NCBI RefSeq assembly: GCF_014197915.1
Contig: NZ_JACIGK010000012.1
Location: forward strand, 62,001-126,000
Reading direction: 5' to 3'
DNA length: 64,000 bases
DNA from: Roseospira visakhapatnamensis
GTDB lineage: Bacteria; Pseudomonadota; Alphaproteobacteria; Rhodospirillales; Rhodospirillaceae
A program made the translations under genes and the position numbers. The notes beneath the pieces are model-generated. The model made no database searches. It worked only from the letters and a program-made list of their open reading frames with translations, and had not been told where the DNA came from. This document shows positions 18,089 through 26,926 of this stretch, in pieces. Positions within the stretch are counted from its first letter, which is position 1. The number at the start of each line of letters is the position of its first letter.

Positions 18089-20086
18089 CTAGAACCCGTA
18101 GCCCTTGGTGCCGCGATAGCGATCGGAGCGGTAGCGCGGCGTGGTGATGACCGGCCCGGGGGAGATGGGCCCGCCGGGGTCGGGCGTGCCGTCGGAATTG
18201 CCGTCGGAATTGCCGTCGGGCGTGCCGTCGGAATTGCCGTCGGGATCGGGGTCGGGCTCGGTGGGCAGCGGCATGGGCGGGAAGTAGTCCTTCAGGAACT
18301 TGTCCAGGATGTCTTGAATAATAACCCCCGGGTCTTTCTGCGGCGTGGGCTCGGGCTGGGGGGCGGTGTACGCCCGGCCTTCGTCCATGCCGTGCTGCCG
18401 GTAATGCGTCCAGGGGTCCATGCCGGACTCGGCCACGTCCCTGTTCTGGTCCAGGTAGGCCTGGGCATCGAAACCGTCGGGGGTTTCGTACAGGGAGCGG
18501 CCCTCGCTGGCGCCGTGGAGGGCGTAATGCTCCCTGGCGTCCGAGAACTGGCCGGAGCGAACCGCCGCCGCCACGTCCTGGTTCCGGGACAGATAATGGG
18601 CGTCGGTGGAATCCGCGTAGCGGCCCTCGGCGCGGCCGTGGGCGTTGTAGTGGTCCTGGGCGGACGCGAAATCGCCGTTGGCCACGGCCGCCCGGACGTC
18701 GGGGTTCTGGGACAGATAGTACTGTTCGTCGAAGAACTCGCGCCGCCCGGTGGCCGGGTTGATGGTCCCGGCGCCGCCCCGGGCACGCAGGCGCCGCTGG
18801 GCTTGCGGCCCCAGGTAGGCTAGGGCCGTGTCGCCATAGCGGCCCTGGTCGGCGACGATCCCGGCCAGGCCGGTCTGCTTGGGGGCATCCCACATGGTGA
18901 CCTCGCTATCTTGCATGGTGTCGGGCCGCACATAGGACGGCAGGATGTAGGCGCGCTCCTCCACGGCGAGCGCGCTGGCGTCGTCGTCGGCGTCTTCGAG
19001 GGCCTCCTCGATCATGGCGGCCAGGGGGCGGTCGCGGCCGCTGCCGGCCCCGTCGCCGGAAAAGTCCCGGGTGTTGGAGGTCCGCCCGTCGGCGGAAAAG
19101 GCGTCGGGGAGGTCTTCCAGCAGTCCAAGATCGATGTCCGGCCCGAGGGCGGAACCAACGAGGCCGAGTCCCGGAACACCCATGACACCGCCAACGACAG
19201 ATCCGACCATTCCCACCGGATCGAAGGTCGCACGATGAGCGAGCCCGGTCGGGCCAATTTGAGGATTTATGTCAAGGCCAAACGGGTTTAGGGTGTTAAA
19301 CACTTCTCTGGCGATAGTTTGTCCAACACTCTCCATCGCCAAGCCAGCAGCAATGCTTTCTTCTGAAGGCAAACCGGCCAATGCGCCTAAGTCGTGCCCC
19401 CCCATAAGGGCGGCGGCTTCTGGGTCTGTCGCTGTCAGGGACGCGCCACTGACCTGTCTGGCGCCGCTGGACGTGTTCAGTGTCGAGCCCGCGTCGTCCG
19501 TGGCGAGGGAGGATCCCCTCGATCCGCCCGCCCCGCCCGGTCCGCCGGACTTACCGGACTTGCCGGACTTGCCGACGTCGCCGGACCTCCCGGACCTCCC
19601 GGAACCCGTCGAGCCCCCCTGGGAGCCGCCGGAGCGCCCGCCATCGGAGCCCTGGGGGCCGTCCGATCCGCCGCCGTCGTTCCCGCCCTTGCGGTCGGAC
19701 CCCTTGTCGGCGCCCCCCTGGGAACCCCCCTGGGAACCCCCGTCGGATCCGTCGTCGTCGGACCCATCGTCATCGGACCCGGCGTCGAAGAACTCGCGCC
19801 GCCCGGTGGCCGGGTTGATGGTCCCGGCGCCGCCCCGGGCGCGCAGGTAGCGCTGGGCCTGGCGGCCGGCATGGATGACGTCGGTGTCGCCCCGGCGCCC
19901 GCGCGCCGCCACGGCGCCCCGGTCCAGCACCGCCACCGTGCCGTCCGGCGCCCGCGCCATCGGGTACCCCGAGGCCGCCAGGTCGCCGATCTCGCGCCCG
20001 TTGACATGCACCAGATCCGTACCCGGAGGCCCGGCGGTGTCCAGAAGCGCCGCCGCCGCGCGGATCCCGCTGAGTCCCCTGGCCAT
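18089..20086 (-). CDS. Low-complexity fibre-like protein with NPDV/HYxxxG repeats
   Basis: The ATG at 20086 follows GGGAGA at good spacing and gives 665 residues; the longer frame upstream runs through a plus-strand lipoprotein gene and is shadow. The middle holds a Gly/Ser/Asp/Lys-rich segment (GSDDDGSDDDGSD, GKSGKSGKSG). The C-terminal third has about four repeats of the type YLSQNPDVRAAV...GDFASAQDHYNAHGRAEGR, as found in several secreted calcium-binding and surface proteins. A segment RARGGAGTINPATGRREFFD is present twice, 352 residues apart. Likely a fibre or ejected structural protein; the exact role is unknown. Confidence 0.6.
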   Translation of the reverse strand: MARGLSGIRAAAALLDTAGPPGTDLVHVNGREIGDLAASGYPMARAPDGTVAVLDRGAVAARGRRGDTDVIHAGRQAQRYLRARGGAGTINPATGRREFFDAGSDDDGSDDDGSDGGSQGGSQGGADKGSDRKGGNDGGGSDGPQGSDGGRSGGSQGGSTGSGRSGRSGDVGKSGKSGKSGGPGGAGGSRGSSLATDDAGSTLNTSSGARQVSGASLTATDPEAAALMGGHDLGALAGLPSEESIAAGLAMESVGQTIAREVFNTLNPFGLDINPQIGPTGLAHRATFDPVGMVGSVVGGVMGVPGLGLVGSALGPDIDLGLLEDLPDAFSADGRTSNTRDFSGDGAGSGRDRPLAAMIEEALEDADDDASALAVEERAYILPSYVRPDTMQDSEVTMWDAPKQTGLAGIVADQGRYGDTALAYLGPQAQRRLRARGGAGTINPATGRREFFDEQYYLSQNPDVRAAVANGDFASAQDHYNAHGRAEGRYADSTDAHYLSRNQDVAAAVRSGQFSDAREHYALHGASEGRSLYETPDGFDAQAYLDQNRDVAESGMDPWTHYRQHGMDEGRAYTAPQPEPTPQKDPGVIIQDILDKFLKDYFPPMPLPTEPDPDPDGNSDGTPDGNSDGNSDGTPDPGGPISPGPVITTPRYRSDRYRGTKGYGF
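18727..18784. repeat. 58-bp direct repeat, copy 1, in the fibre-like gene
   Basis: These 58 bases are identical to 19783-19840 and lie 1056 bp (352 codons) apart in the same frame. They encode the repeated peptide around GTINPATGRREFFD. Such an in-frame repeat can allow deletion or duplication of the segment between. Confidence 0.85.
19783..19840. repeat. 58-bp direct repeat, copy 2, in the fibre-like gene
   Basis: Identical to 18727-18784. It marks the 5' boundary of the low-complexity insert in the fibre-like gene; flanking DNA is similar for a few more bases but diverges. Confidence 0.85.
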
Positions 20087-20237
20087 GCCCGTCTCCCGTT
20101 GCCCCTGTCCTGCTGTCCGGGAGCACGGTCGCGCATGTCTCGCCGCGCTCACAGACCGGACCCCGGCGATCCGCGCGCCCTTGATGCGGCGGGACGGATG
20201 GTGCATCCTGGGCGTGCAAAAAACGGGAGGGAAGACA

Positions 20238-20822
20238 ATGCGCGCGATTGTGTTGGCGATGATCACGGGATTGGCGGTGGCCGGCTGCCAGACCACCGGG
20301 GCGGATGCCCCGCGCTCGTCGGGGCCCGCGGCGGCACTGGACGCACGCACGGGGGGAGTCCTGTGCGACGACGTGCTGGTTCCTGGGTCCCCGGCGTCGG
20401 CAGAGTTCCGTGCGACGCGCTTTGCCCCCAGGTGTTCTCCGGTCACCGGACCTGACGGCGAGACGGTCGGCGCTGTGTTCTCGGCCGCGTCTCCGACGGG
20501 GGAGGCGACGGTCATGATCTCGCGACTTGTCGTCGCTACACCGGAGCGGCCCGTGCCAAGACGGATGGACGGTATGCGTCGCGTTGACGGGATCGGCACG
20601 GCCGCCAGCCTGGCCTCCGGTCCTGTCCTGGGCAAGGCGTACCGAGTCGAGAAAGGGGGCCTTGTTCTCGGCTGCCTGTCCGCCCTCGCGAAGGCTCCGG
20701 TTTATACCTCGGGCTGGGCCATGGTTTGTCGCCAACTTCCGCAAGGACAGACCTCCGATGCGGCTGCCCTCGCCATGGCCCGTCGCATCGCGCGCGAAGA
20801 CTTCCCCTCCATCAATCCCTGA
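20238..20822 (+). CDS. Putative lipoprotein, prophage cargo
   Basis: The 194-residue product starts with MRAIVLAMITGLAVAGC, a lipoprotein signal with lipobox AVAGC (Cys 17), preceded by GGAGGGAAG. The mature part is a compact domain of unknown family with conserved-looking cysteines (LCDDV, APRCSPV, VLGCLSALAK, AMVCRQLP). It reads opposite to the phage structural operon and lies next to the DUF4258/DUF2283 pair, so it is probably expressed from the prophage in the lysogen. Phage lipoproteins of this kind sometimes block superinfection, but nothing in the sequence proves that here. Confidence 0.7.
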   Translation: MRAIVLAMITGLAVAGCQTTGADAPRSSGPAAALDARTGGVLCDDVLVPGSPASAEFRATRFAPRCSPVTGPDGETVGAVFSAASPTGEATVMISRLVVATPERPVPRRMDGMRRVDGIGTAASLASGPVLGKAYRVEKGGLVLGCLSALAKAPVYTSGWAMVCRQLPQGQTSDAAALAMARRIAREDFPSINP

Positions 20823-20896
20823 CCCACACGGTTCGGCGAAACGGTTCCCCGGTTCGCCAGCGGGACCGGAAGGGTCCGCCAGGGACGGCCTGTACC

Positions 20897-21139
20897 ATGA
20901 TCCTCTTCTCGGCCCACGCCGAAGCGGCCCTGGCCCGGCGCCGATTGCGGCGGGCCTGGATCGAGTCGGCCATTCTGGAGCCGGACCGCACCGAGCCCGA
21001 CGCGGGGGCGCCGGAGGTCACGCGATCCTTCAAGACCATCCCGGACTTCGGTGCCCGTGTGCTCCGGGTTGTCCATCGCCCCGACGGCCATGATATCCTC
21101 GTGATCACCGCCTTCTTCGATCGGGGAGCCCGGCCATGA
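20897..21139 (+). CDS. DUF4258 protein, candidate RelE-like toxin
   Basis: The 80-residue product (MILFSAHAEAALARRRL start) matches the DUF4258 pattern: an N-terminal His followed by an Arg-rich helix, then a strand-rich half ending in RVLRVVHRPDGHDILVITAF. The family is related to RelE/ParE-type folds and is often encoded with DUF2283. The ATG at 20897 is chosen over longer frames because the family N-terminus starts there. Its last bases overlap the start of the DUF2283 gene (ATGA), showing coupled translation. Toxin activity is inferred. Confidence 0.75.
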   Translation: MILFSAHAEAALARRRLRRAWIESAILEPDRTEPDAGAPEVTRSFKTIPDFGARVLRVVHRPDGHDILVITAFFDRGARP

Positions 21140-21324
21140 AAACCGCGTATGATCCGGAGGTCGATGCGCTCTACGTGAGCCTGTCCGACCGACCCTCTGT
21201 GGAGTCGGAGGAAATCTCGCCCGGGGTTGTCTTCGATTTCGATGACGACCACCGGCTTGTCGGCATCGAGCTTCTGAACGCCAGGACCCGGCTGGCCACC
21301 GACGCCCTGGTGGCGGCGGAGTAG
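21136..21324 (+). CDS. DUF2283 protein, candidate antitoxin partner
   Basis: The 62-residue product (MKTAYDPEVDALYVSL start, ending in GIELLNARTRL and a short Ala-rich tail) is a typical DUF2283 protein: a YDxxxDALYV strand, a Glu-rich turn, then VFDFDDDHRLVGIE. DUF2283 genes commonly follow DUF4258 genes with an ATGA overlap, as here, suggesting a two-gene toxin-antitoxin-like module. No DNA-binding domain is visible, so self-regulation by this protein alone is doubtful. Confidence 0.8.
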   Translation: MKTAYDPEVDALYVSLSDRPSVESEEISPGVVFDFDDDHRLVGIELLNARTRLATDALVAAE

Positions 21325-21339
21325 AGTGCCCCGGGGCGG

Positions 21340-21630
21340 TCACCCCCGCATGGCGGCGACGATCTCGTTGAGCTTGGCGCGCAGGGTCTGCTGCGCGTCG
21401 GCCAGGGCCTGGACGTCGCTCCGGGTCGGGGGGTCGGCGATGGCGGTGGCCGACGCCGCCGGGGTGGCCAGGGGGGCCACCGTGCCGATGGCCTCAAGCC
21501 GCTGCACCGGGCCGTCCACGGACAGCACCAGCGCCCGGTAGAGCGCCCACATGTAATCCACCGTGGCGCTGGTGTCGGCGGCGGCGTCGCCGGTCGGCCG
21601 GGGCGGCGAGGGAACGGTGGGGGTGGGCAT
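21340..21630 (-). CDS. Small phage protein of unknown function, coiled-coil C-terminus
   Basis: The 96-residue product (start MPTPTVPSPPRP) has a Pro-rich N-terminus, a helical middle (TVDYMWALYRALVLSVDGPVQ) and a C-terminal coiled coil (SDVQALADAQQTLRAKLNEIVAAMRG). It lies 2 nt after the gp10-like gene on the same strand and probably belongs to the same operon. No family is recognised. Confidence 0.5.
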   Translation of the reverse strand: MPTPTVPSPPRPTGDAAADTSATVDYMWALYRALVLSVDGPVQRLEAIGTVAPLATPAASATAIADPPTRSDVQALADAQQTLRAKLNEIVAAMRG

Positions 21631-21632
21631 GT

Positions 21633-23069
21633 CTAGGCCCCGCTTTGATAGATCTGGACGTCGTGCAGCTCCAGGGGGGCGGCGTCGGTCATGGCGATCT
21701 CCCACTGCCAGCTGTGGGCCGCGCCCCAGGCCCCCGCGCCGACCACCAGGTCGCGCTGGCCGGCCCGTCCCAGACCGACGCGGCGCCAGGCCGACCAGCC
21801 GCGATTGTCGCGGTTGACGCGCAGCGACACCACCGGCTCCGGATCGTTCGGCCCGACCACGCCCCGGCGCAGGCGCAGGCGGCTGTCGCCGACCCGGGTG
21901 CGGTGCCCCAGCATGGACCAGTGGCCGGAGCGGTACAGCACCGGCTGCGGGGCGCCGTCGTGGTCCTGGCGCTCCGGGGTCAGTTCGTGGATGGCGCCGT
22001 CGTCGCCGCCGACGAACCAGCGTCCCCAGATCGGCAGCAGCGACCAGCCGGGCCAGCGGCCGGGCCGCGAGGCCGCCGCGTCCCACCCGTACAGCGACGC
22101 CCAGCGCTGCGCGCGCAGGTCGTACAGCAGGGTCACGCCCCGGGTGTCGTGGGCGTTGCGGGCCCGGGGCGCCTGCAGCAGCAGGAACTTCTGCCCCTCG
22201 ATCAGCAGTTCGGCGGCCCAGGCGTCGGTCCAGTCGTCGATGCGTTCCAGGAACCGGCCCACGGTGGGGCCGGCGTCCTCGCTGTACTGGCCGCTGAAGC
22301 GGGCGAACTCGGCTCGCTGGTTGACGCCGTAGACGCCGTTGTTGGCGCTCACCAGGGTATAGGGGGCCAGCACGCCGTCGCCGATCTGCCAGCGCCGGAA
22401 GAAGGGCTGCGAGCCGGAACTGACCGGGTCGAACTGCTCGACGGAGCGCGGGCCGCACAGCAGCAGTTCCGAATAGGGGGTGACGATGGCCGCGTTCAGG
22501 TCGTCGGGCTTGCCCTCGGCGCTGAACACGTCGAGCGGGTTCCAGGTGCCGTAGTCCCCCACGGCGGAGTGATAGAAGCGCCCGGAGCGGGGCTCGATGG
22601 CCACCAGGTACCCGGCGATGAAACAGACATGGGTGGACTCCGGCGCCGAGCGGGCCAGCAGGTCGGTCTTCTCCCCCGCCAGGCGCACGATCGGTCCGCC
22701 GGCGGCGATGACCAGGTCGGTCTCGGTCTTGGCGAAGACCGGCCGCCGGCCGCCGGACACCGGCACCCCGGTGAGATCGGTGACGGCGCCGGTGGCGGAG
22801 ACGCGCCAGACCTGACCGGACGCGGTGAGGGCGATCAGGTCGCCGCGCCACTCGGTCAGGGTCACGCGCCCGCTCCCGCCGCCCCCGACTCCGCCCCCGA
22901 CTCCGCCCCCGACCCGGGTGAACGGGCGCAGGCCCGGGAAGCGGCAGACGGCGCCGATCTCGTTGACGTAGGCGTTCTCCAGGGCGGCGTTGGCCCGCCC
23001 GCCGGTCAGGGCGGTCTCCGCGACGTTGCGCAGCACCGGCGCATCGAGGGGCAGCCGCTCCCAGGGCAT
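21633..23069 (-). CDS. P22 gp10-like packaged-DNA stabilisation / tail hub protein
   Basis: The 478-residue protein has the Phage_stabilise pattern: an N-terminal RLPLDAPVLRNVAE...ANAALENAYVNEIGAV, a beta-propeller-like middle with GTWNPLDVFSAEGKPDDLNA, ELLLCGPRSVEQFDP and SQPFFRRWQIGDG, and a C-terminal domain rich in strands. In P22 this protein sits below the portal and gp4 and closes the packaged head. The start codon overlaps the stop of the tailspike gene (TGATG). An insert of Gly/Val repeats at about residues 52-65 comes from 12-bp DNA repeats near 22880-22915. Confidence 0.8.
   Translation of the reverse strand: MPWERLPLDAPVLRNVAETALTGGRANAALENAYVNEIGAVCRFPGLRPFTRVGGGVGGGVGGGGSGRVTLTEWRGDLIALTASGQVWRVSATGAVTDLTGVPVSGGRRPVFAKTETDLVIAAGGPIVRLAGEKTDLLARSAPESTHVCFIAGYLVAIEPRSGRFYHSAVGDYGTWNPLDVFSAEGKPDDLNAAIVTPYSELLLCGPRSVEQFDPVSSGSQPFFRRWQIGDGVLAPYTLVSANNGVYGVNQRAEFARFSGQYSEDAGPTVGRFLERIDDWTDAWAAELLIEGQKFLLLQAPRARNAHDTRGVTLLYDLRAQRWASLYGWDAAASRPGRWPGWSLLPIWGRWFVGGDDGAIHELTPERQDHDGAPQPVLYRSGHWSMLGHRTRVGDSRLRLRRGVVGPNDPEPVVSLRVNRDNRGWSAWRRVGLGRAGQRDLVVGAGAWGAAHSWQWEIAMTDAAPLELHDVQIYQSGA
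22879..22915. repeat. 12-bp tandem repeats in the gp10-like gene
   Basis: About three copies of a unit CCCCGACTCCGC encode a Gly/Val repeat (GGVGGGVGG) in the stabilisation protein. This is in frame and probably length-variable. Confidence 0.75.
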
Positions 23070-24973
23070 CAGAGCACCACCCGGGTCTCGACGCGCCATT
23101 CCACGGCGTCGTCGGCGTCGCCGTCGACCGTGACCTGGATCTCGTGCGCGGAGGCGCCGATGGCCACCCCGCCCCAGGCCGACGCCGTGCCGTTGGTCCG
23201 CGCCATGTGCGAGACCTTGGCGCCCATCAGCGCCACGGGGGCGTGGTCCAGGGCGCCGTTGACCTGGGCGGAGCCGCCCGCCCCGTCGCCCGCCCCGCCG
23301 CCCGCCTCGCCGCCGACCTCGGCGATGATCTCGTTGTCCTGGAACGCGCCGTCCACGTCGTGGAGGGTGAGCGTGCCCGTGGTCCCGCTTTCGGACACGG
23401 CGACGATGGCCGCCGTGGCGCGGGAGTCCGCCCCCTGAAGGGTGGCGCCCACCGAGAACGCCTGCGTCCGGTTGTCGTAGGTCAGGGTGGACCCCGGCCG
23501 GCGCGCCGCCTGCTCCAGGTGATAGGCGGCGCACTCGGTGGCGTTGTTGAGCGCGCGCGCCGTGGCCCGGACCTCCAGATGCACCACCTCGCCGGGCTTC
23601 AGGGCCAGGGTCCAGGCCACCTCCGGCGTGCCGTCCGTGGTGATGCCCACCACGCCGCCGCGATTGATGTCGCGGAACCGGGTCAGCTTGCGGGGCTCCG
23701 ATCCCGACACCGTGGCCCCGTACTCGGTGCAGTTCTTCAGGAGAACGTTGTGCGCCGGGGTGGTCATGACGAAGTCCACGCCGACGATCTCGACGCTTTC
23801 CAGCACCACGTCCTGGCACAGCCCGTCGAGCGTGACGGCGCCGTCGGCCATGCCGCCGCCGAGCACCCGCAGGGACAGCACCTCCCGGTCCGTCAGCTCT
23901 GGGTGGGTGCCGTCGGTGACCGACAGGATGTTGACGTTGCCCTCCCACGCGCAGCGCTCCAGGGTCGTGAACTGGGCGCCGACGAGCTTGATGCCCTCCG
24001 GCCCCACGTTGTCGAGGATCTCCACATGGGCCAGCGTGTTGTGGTCCACCGGGCGGTCCACGGCCTCGAACAGGATCGCGGCACCCTGGGTGGTGGTCTC
24101 CACCCGGCCGCCGGTCCAGCGCAGGCCGGTGAAGGTGGTGCCGGCGCCGTCGTGGTCCTCCCCCAGGAAGCGCGCGCCGGCGCCGCAGGCGGACAGCACC
24201 AGGTCCTCGTAGCGGTGGTCGAACCCGCCCCGGTGGCGCAGCGCCACGTCGAAGCGCCGCAGGCCCACGCGCCGCAGGATCAGGCCGGAGACGCTGTCCG
24301 AGACCACGCCGACGCCGCCGGTCACCAGGTTGACGCCGTCCAGCGTCAGGTCGGCGAGCCCGGCCTGGTCGCCGGTCACCGTCACGACGGCGTCGGCAAG
24401 CTGGCTCACCAGCACGCTCGCCCCCCGGCCGGCGCCGGTCAGCACCACGCCCTGGGGCACCGACAGGGCGTTGATCCGGTAGGTGCCCGGCGGCACATGC
24501 ACCGCGCCCGCCCCGCGCGCGGCGGCCACGCCGATCGCCGCCTGCAGGGTGTTCGTGTTGGCGGCGGTGCTGGTCTCGTCCAGCGCGCCGTGGTCCAGGG
24601 CGTGGACGATGTCCGCCGCCCGCGCCGCCAGGGCGCGCGCCACGGTGCCGCCGGCGCTGGTGACCAGGGCGCCGGACGCCTCGCCGCCGTCCAGCGACGT
24701 CAGCGGCACCCGCTGCACCCCCGTCGGCCCGGCGGGCGTCATGTCGAGATAGTAGTCGTCCACCGTGTACAACGGCACGGCGAACTTGCCGTACTGGGTG
24801 CCGTCGGGATCGGTCCTGGGAATGAGGATCTGGGGGTTGGCCGCGGCGGCCGTCAGCGCCTCGTCCATGTAGACGGCGGCGAGGTCCGTCAGGCCGGCCT
24901 TGCGGATGTGCACCGCCGCCCCCTGGTAGCCGGCCCGCCAGGTGTCGAACTCGACGATGCGCTGGGCGGGCAT
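23069..24973 (-). CDS. Tailspike-like protein with a right-handed beta-helix
   Basis: The 634-residue protein has an N-terminal particle-binding part (about 1-110), whose segment YGKFAVPLYTVDDYY resembles the KFAVPVYIEEP segment of the 452-residue fibre at 27645. A pectate-lyase-3 type beta-helix follows from about residue 145 (AGAVHVPPGTYRINALSVPQGVVLTGAG), with many short strands up to about 420. The C-terminal 200 residues are a separate beta-rich domain with a Gly/Ala linker. Tailspikes of this type bind and often cleave surface polysaccharide. The catalytic residues cannot be assigned from sequence. Confidence 0.75.
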   Translation of the reverse strand: MPAQRIVEFDTWRAGYQGAAVHIRKAGLTDLAAVYMDEALTAAAANPQILIPRTDPDGTQYGKFAVPLYTVDDYYLDMTPAGPTGVQRVPLTSLDGGEASGALVTSAGGTVARALAARAADIVHALDHGALDETSTAANTNTLQAAIGVAAARGAGAVHVPPGTYRINALSVPQGVVLTGAGRGASVLVSQLADAVVTVTGDQAGLADLTLDGVNLVTGGVGVVSDSVSGLILRRVGLRRFDVALRHRGGFDHRYEDLVLSACGAGARFLGEDHDGAGTTFTGLRWTGGRVETTTQGAAILFEAVDRPVDHNTLAHVEILDNVGPEGIKLVGAQFTTLERCAWEGNVNILSVTDGTHPELTDREVLSLRVLGGGMADGAVTLDGLCQDVVLESVEIVGVDFVMTTPAHNVLLKNCTEYGATVSGSEPRKLTRFRDINRGGVVGITTDGTPEVAWTLALKPGEVVHLEVRATARALNNATECAAYHLEQAARRPGSTLTYDNRTQAFSVGATLQGADSRATAAIVAVSESGTTGTLTLHDVDGAFQDNEIIAEVGGEAGGGAGDGAGGSAQVNGALDHAPVALMGAKVSHMARTNGTASAWGGVAIGASAHEIQVTVDGDADDAVEWRVETRVVL

Positions 24974-24976
24974 GGC

Positions 24977-25477
24977 TCAGGGCTCCAGGGCCGGCCGCTC
25001 GCCGGCGAGCACCTGGGCGGCGCGGGCCTCGGTCAGCAGCGGCGGGTCCGTGGTGGTCAGGTAGCGGACGATGGCGACGGTGGAGGGGTCGGCGCGGTCC
25101 ACCTCGGTAAGGCGCGGGTCCTCGACCAGGCGCAGGAAGTCGTCCACGGCGGGGTCCGTCTCCCGCGCCGCGCGGATGGCGACGCGCTCGGCGATGGTGA
25201 ACAGCGTCGCCAGGAACTGCGGCGGGGTCATCACGGTGGCCGGGGCCTCGGCGGCGTCGCGGGCGGCGTCGCGGGCGGCCTCCTGGCGCGCCACATGGGC
25301 GGCCACGGCGGCCGCGTCGTCCAGGCCGGCGTACTGGTCGATCACGGCGCCGTCCTCGTCCAGCACGTAGCGCAGCGTCAGCGTGGACGTCGCCCCCTCC
25401 GGCAGCGGATAGTGGCCGGTGTCGTCGTAGGCGCTGGCGGGGGCGGTCGGATCGTCGAAGCGCAACAGCGGGGTCAT
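24977..25477 (-). CDS. Small fibre-region protein, unknown function
   Basis: The 166-residue product has an N-terminal strand-rich half (LRFDDPTAP, TLTLRYVLDEDGAVIDQYAG), an Ala/Arg helical linker with two short duplicated blocks (AARDAARDAAEAP), and a C-terminal half of the kind MTPPQFLATLFTIAERVAIRAA...DPAVDDFLRLVEDP that occurs in small phage proteins encoded next to tail fibres. Its ATG overlaps the stop of the 480-residue fibre gene by four bases. It may be a fibre chaperone or attachment protein; this is inferred from position. Confidence 0.55.
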   Translation of the reverse strand: MTPLLRFDDPTAPASAYDDTGHYPLPEGATSTLTLRYVLDEDGAVIDQYAGLDDAAAVAAHVARQEAARDAARDAAEAPATVMTPPQFLATLFTIAERVAIRAARETDPAVDDFLRLVEDPRLTEVDRADPSTVAIVRYLTTTDPPLLTEARAAQVLAGERPALEP

Positions 25478-26916
25478 CCGTGGATCTCCTTGTACTCGGT
25501 GGTCCGGAACAGGGCGGGTTTGACCTTCACCACCATGCTGCCGCCGTAGTTGGTCCCGGTGGAATAGCCAAACACGGTGGTGATGTTGCCCGACACCGAA
25601 AGGCCGCCGCCGGTGAAGGCGGTGTCGGGCAGGAAGGCGCCGTAGAGGCGCTGAGTACTCCCGTCGGCGTTGGCGTTCTGGTCGAGCACGAAGTGCGGCC
25701 CGCCGAAGGGGGCGATGGACCACCCGTACGCGGAGTCGTTCTGGCTGTAGTAACAGTAGGCCCCCTGCGCGGCGGACTCGCGCTTCAGGAAGTAGCCGAC
25801 AAAACCGGAGAGGTAGTAATAGTAGTTGGTGAAGACGGCGACCACGGTCTGGTCGTCGCTCATCATGTGCCGGGTGGCGGCGTAGCCGTTCTGGTCGCTG
25901 CCGTAGGAGGTGGTCAGGCCGCGGTTGTCCACGGCCTCGAACACGCGGGCGCCGTCGCCGTCGAAGACGATGCGGCCCAGGCGCAGGCTGCTGTTGATCT
26001 CCTTGGCGACCAGCCAGACGGTGTGGTCGTCGCAATAGATCACCCGCGGCCGGTAGCGCCACTCGTTGGTGCCGTGGCTCTGCCAGGTGATATCGACCGT
26101 CTCGTAGGACGATCCGCCGCTGCCGGCGATGGCCCCCTCCAGCAGGGCCTTCAGATGCGCGGCGTCGTCGGGGCGGATCTTGGCCGGCAAATCGCGGAAC
26201 ACATGCAGGCGCCAGGCGTTGGTGCCGGCGTTCTCCATCAGCGCCACGGTGTCGTTGACCCGGTTGTAGCAGATCATCCCCTGGTTCGTGGTCTGCCCGC
26301 CGGGGTGGCGCTGCAGGCCGGCGAGATCCGTCCAGGAGAACCAGGGTACCCCGGACGGGATGAGAGGACTCGCGACATTGCCGGCCCAGGACAGCCAGAT
26401 CTCCGCGTTGCGGACCCCCAGCTCCAGGCCCTGGCGGTACAGCGGCACGCCGCCCCGGCCACCGCCGGGCTCCCCCAGCACCACGCCGTGATACCGGGCG
26501 TAGTCCTGATACTGGCTGTAGTATCGCGGGACGGCGCCGTGCTCCTCGTCGATGTCCAGGTTGGCGAAACAGACCGTGTTGGTGTGAGTGCACAGGCCAT
26601 TGAGGCCGTTGTTCGGGTTCAGGTTGTTGTTTTTGGGCTGCTCGCTGGCGTGTCCAGAGAAGTTGCGGTTCGTGCCGTTGACTTCGGACTGGCCCCAGAC
26701 CGCGTGCCCCGTGGGGTGGCCGGGGTAGTTACTGCCGCTGAGGTAGAAGCTGCGCATGGGGGTCAGCGCCTGCGCCGCGTAGACGCTGGTCATCCCGCTG
26801 TAGCCTCCGGCGGCGGCCTGGTGGTAGGCGAACACCGGCCGGGCCGGGAACAGGGCGTTGTAGGGGGTGTGCTGGCCAAGGGCCGTCTGCAACGCGTTGA
26901 GGGCCAGGATGTCCAT
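25474..26916 (-). CDS. Putative tail fibre / receptor-binding protein
   Basis: The 480-residue protein is rich in Asn, Gly, Tyr and Trp and poor in charged repeats, as in receptor-binding domains (HTNTVCFANLDIDEEHGAVPRYY, VVAVFTNYYYYLSGFVG, NITTVFGYSTGTNYGGS). Its codon composition around 26570-26690 is less GC-rich than the neighbours, which may mark exchange of the host-recognition module. It lies between two fibre-region genes on the same strand. No enzyme motif is recognised; the receptor is unknown. Confidence 0.55.
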   Translation of the reverse strand: MDILALNALQTALGQHTPYNALFPARPVFAYHQAAAGGYSGMTSVYAAQALTPMRSFYLSGSNYPGHPTGHAVWGQSEVNGTNRNFSGHASEQPKNNNLNPNNGLNGLCTHTNTVCFANLDIDEEHGAVPRYYSQYQDYARYHGVVLGEPGGGRGGVPLYRQGLELGVRNAEIWLSWAGNVASPLIPSGVPWFSWTDLAGLQRHPGGQTTNQGMICYNRVNDTVALMENAGTNAWRLHVFRDLPAKIRPDDAAHLKALLEGAIAGSGGSSYETVDITWQSHGTNEWRYRPRVIYCDDHTVWLVAKEINSSLRLGRIVFDGDGARVFEAVDNRGLTTSYGSDQNGYAATRHMMSDDQTVVAVFTNYYYYLSGFVGYFLKRESAAQGAYCYYSQNDSAYGWSIAPFGGPHFVLDQNANADGSTQRLYGAFLPDTAFTGGGLSVSGNITTVFGYSTGTNYGGSMVVKVKPALFRTTEYKEIHG

Positions 26917-26926
26917 GGGGGTCTCC

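Noticed and set aside
18089-20086. CRISPR-like array in the repeated fibre gene
   Set aside because: The repeats are protein-coding, in frame and of unequal spacing, without repeat-spacer regularity.
20087-20635. A longer N-terminus for the fibre-like protein
   Set aside because: It runs antisense through the lipoprotein gene at 20238, and the ATG at 20086 has a good ribosome-binding site.
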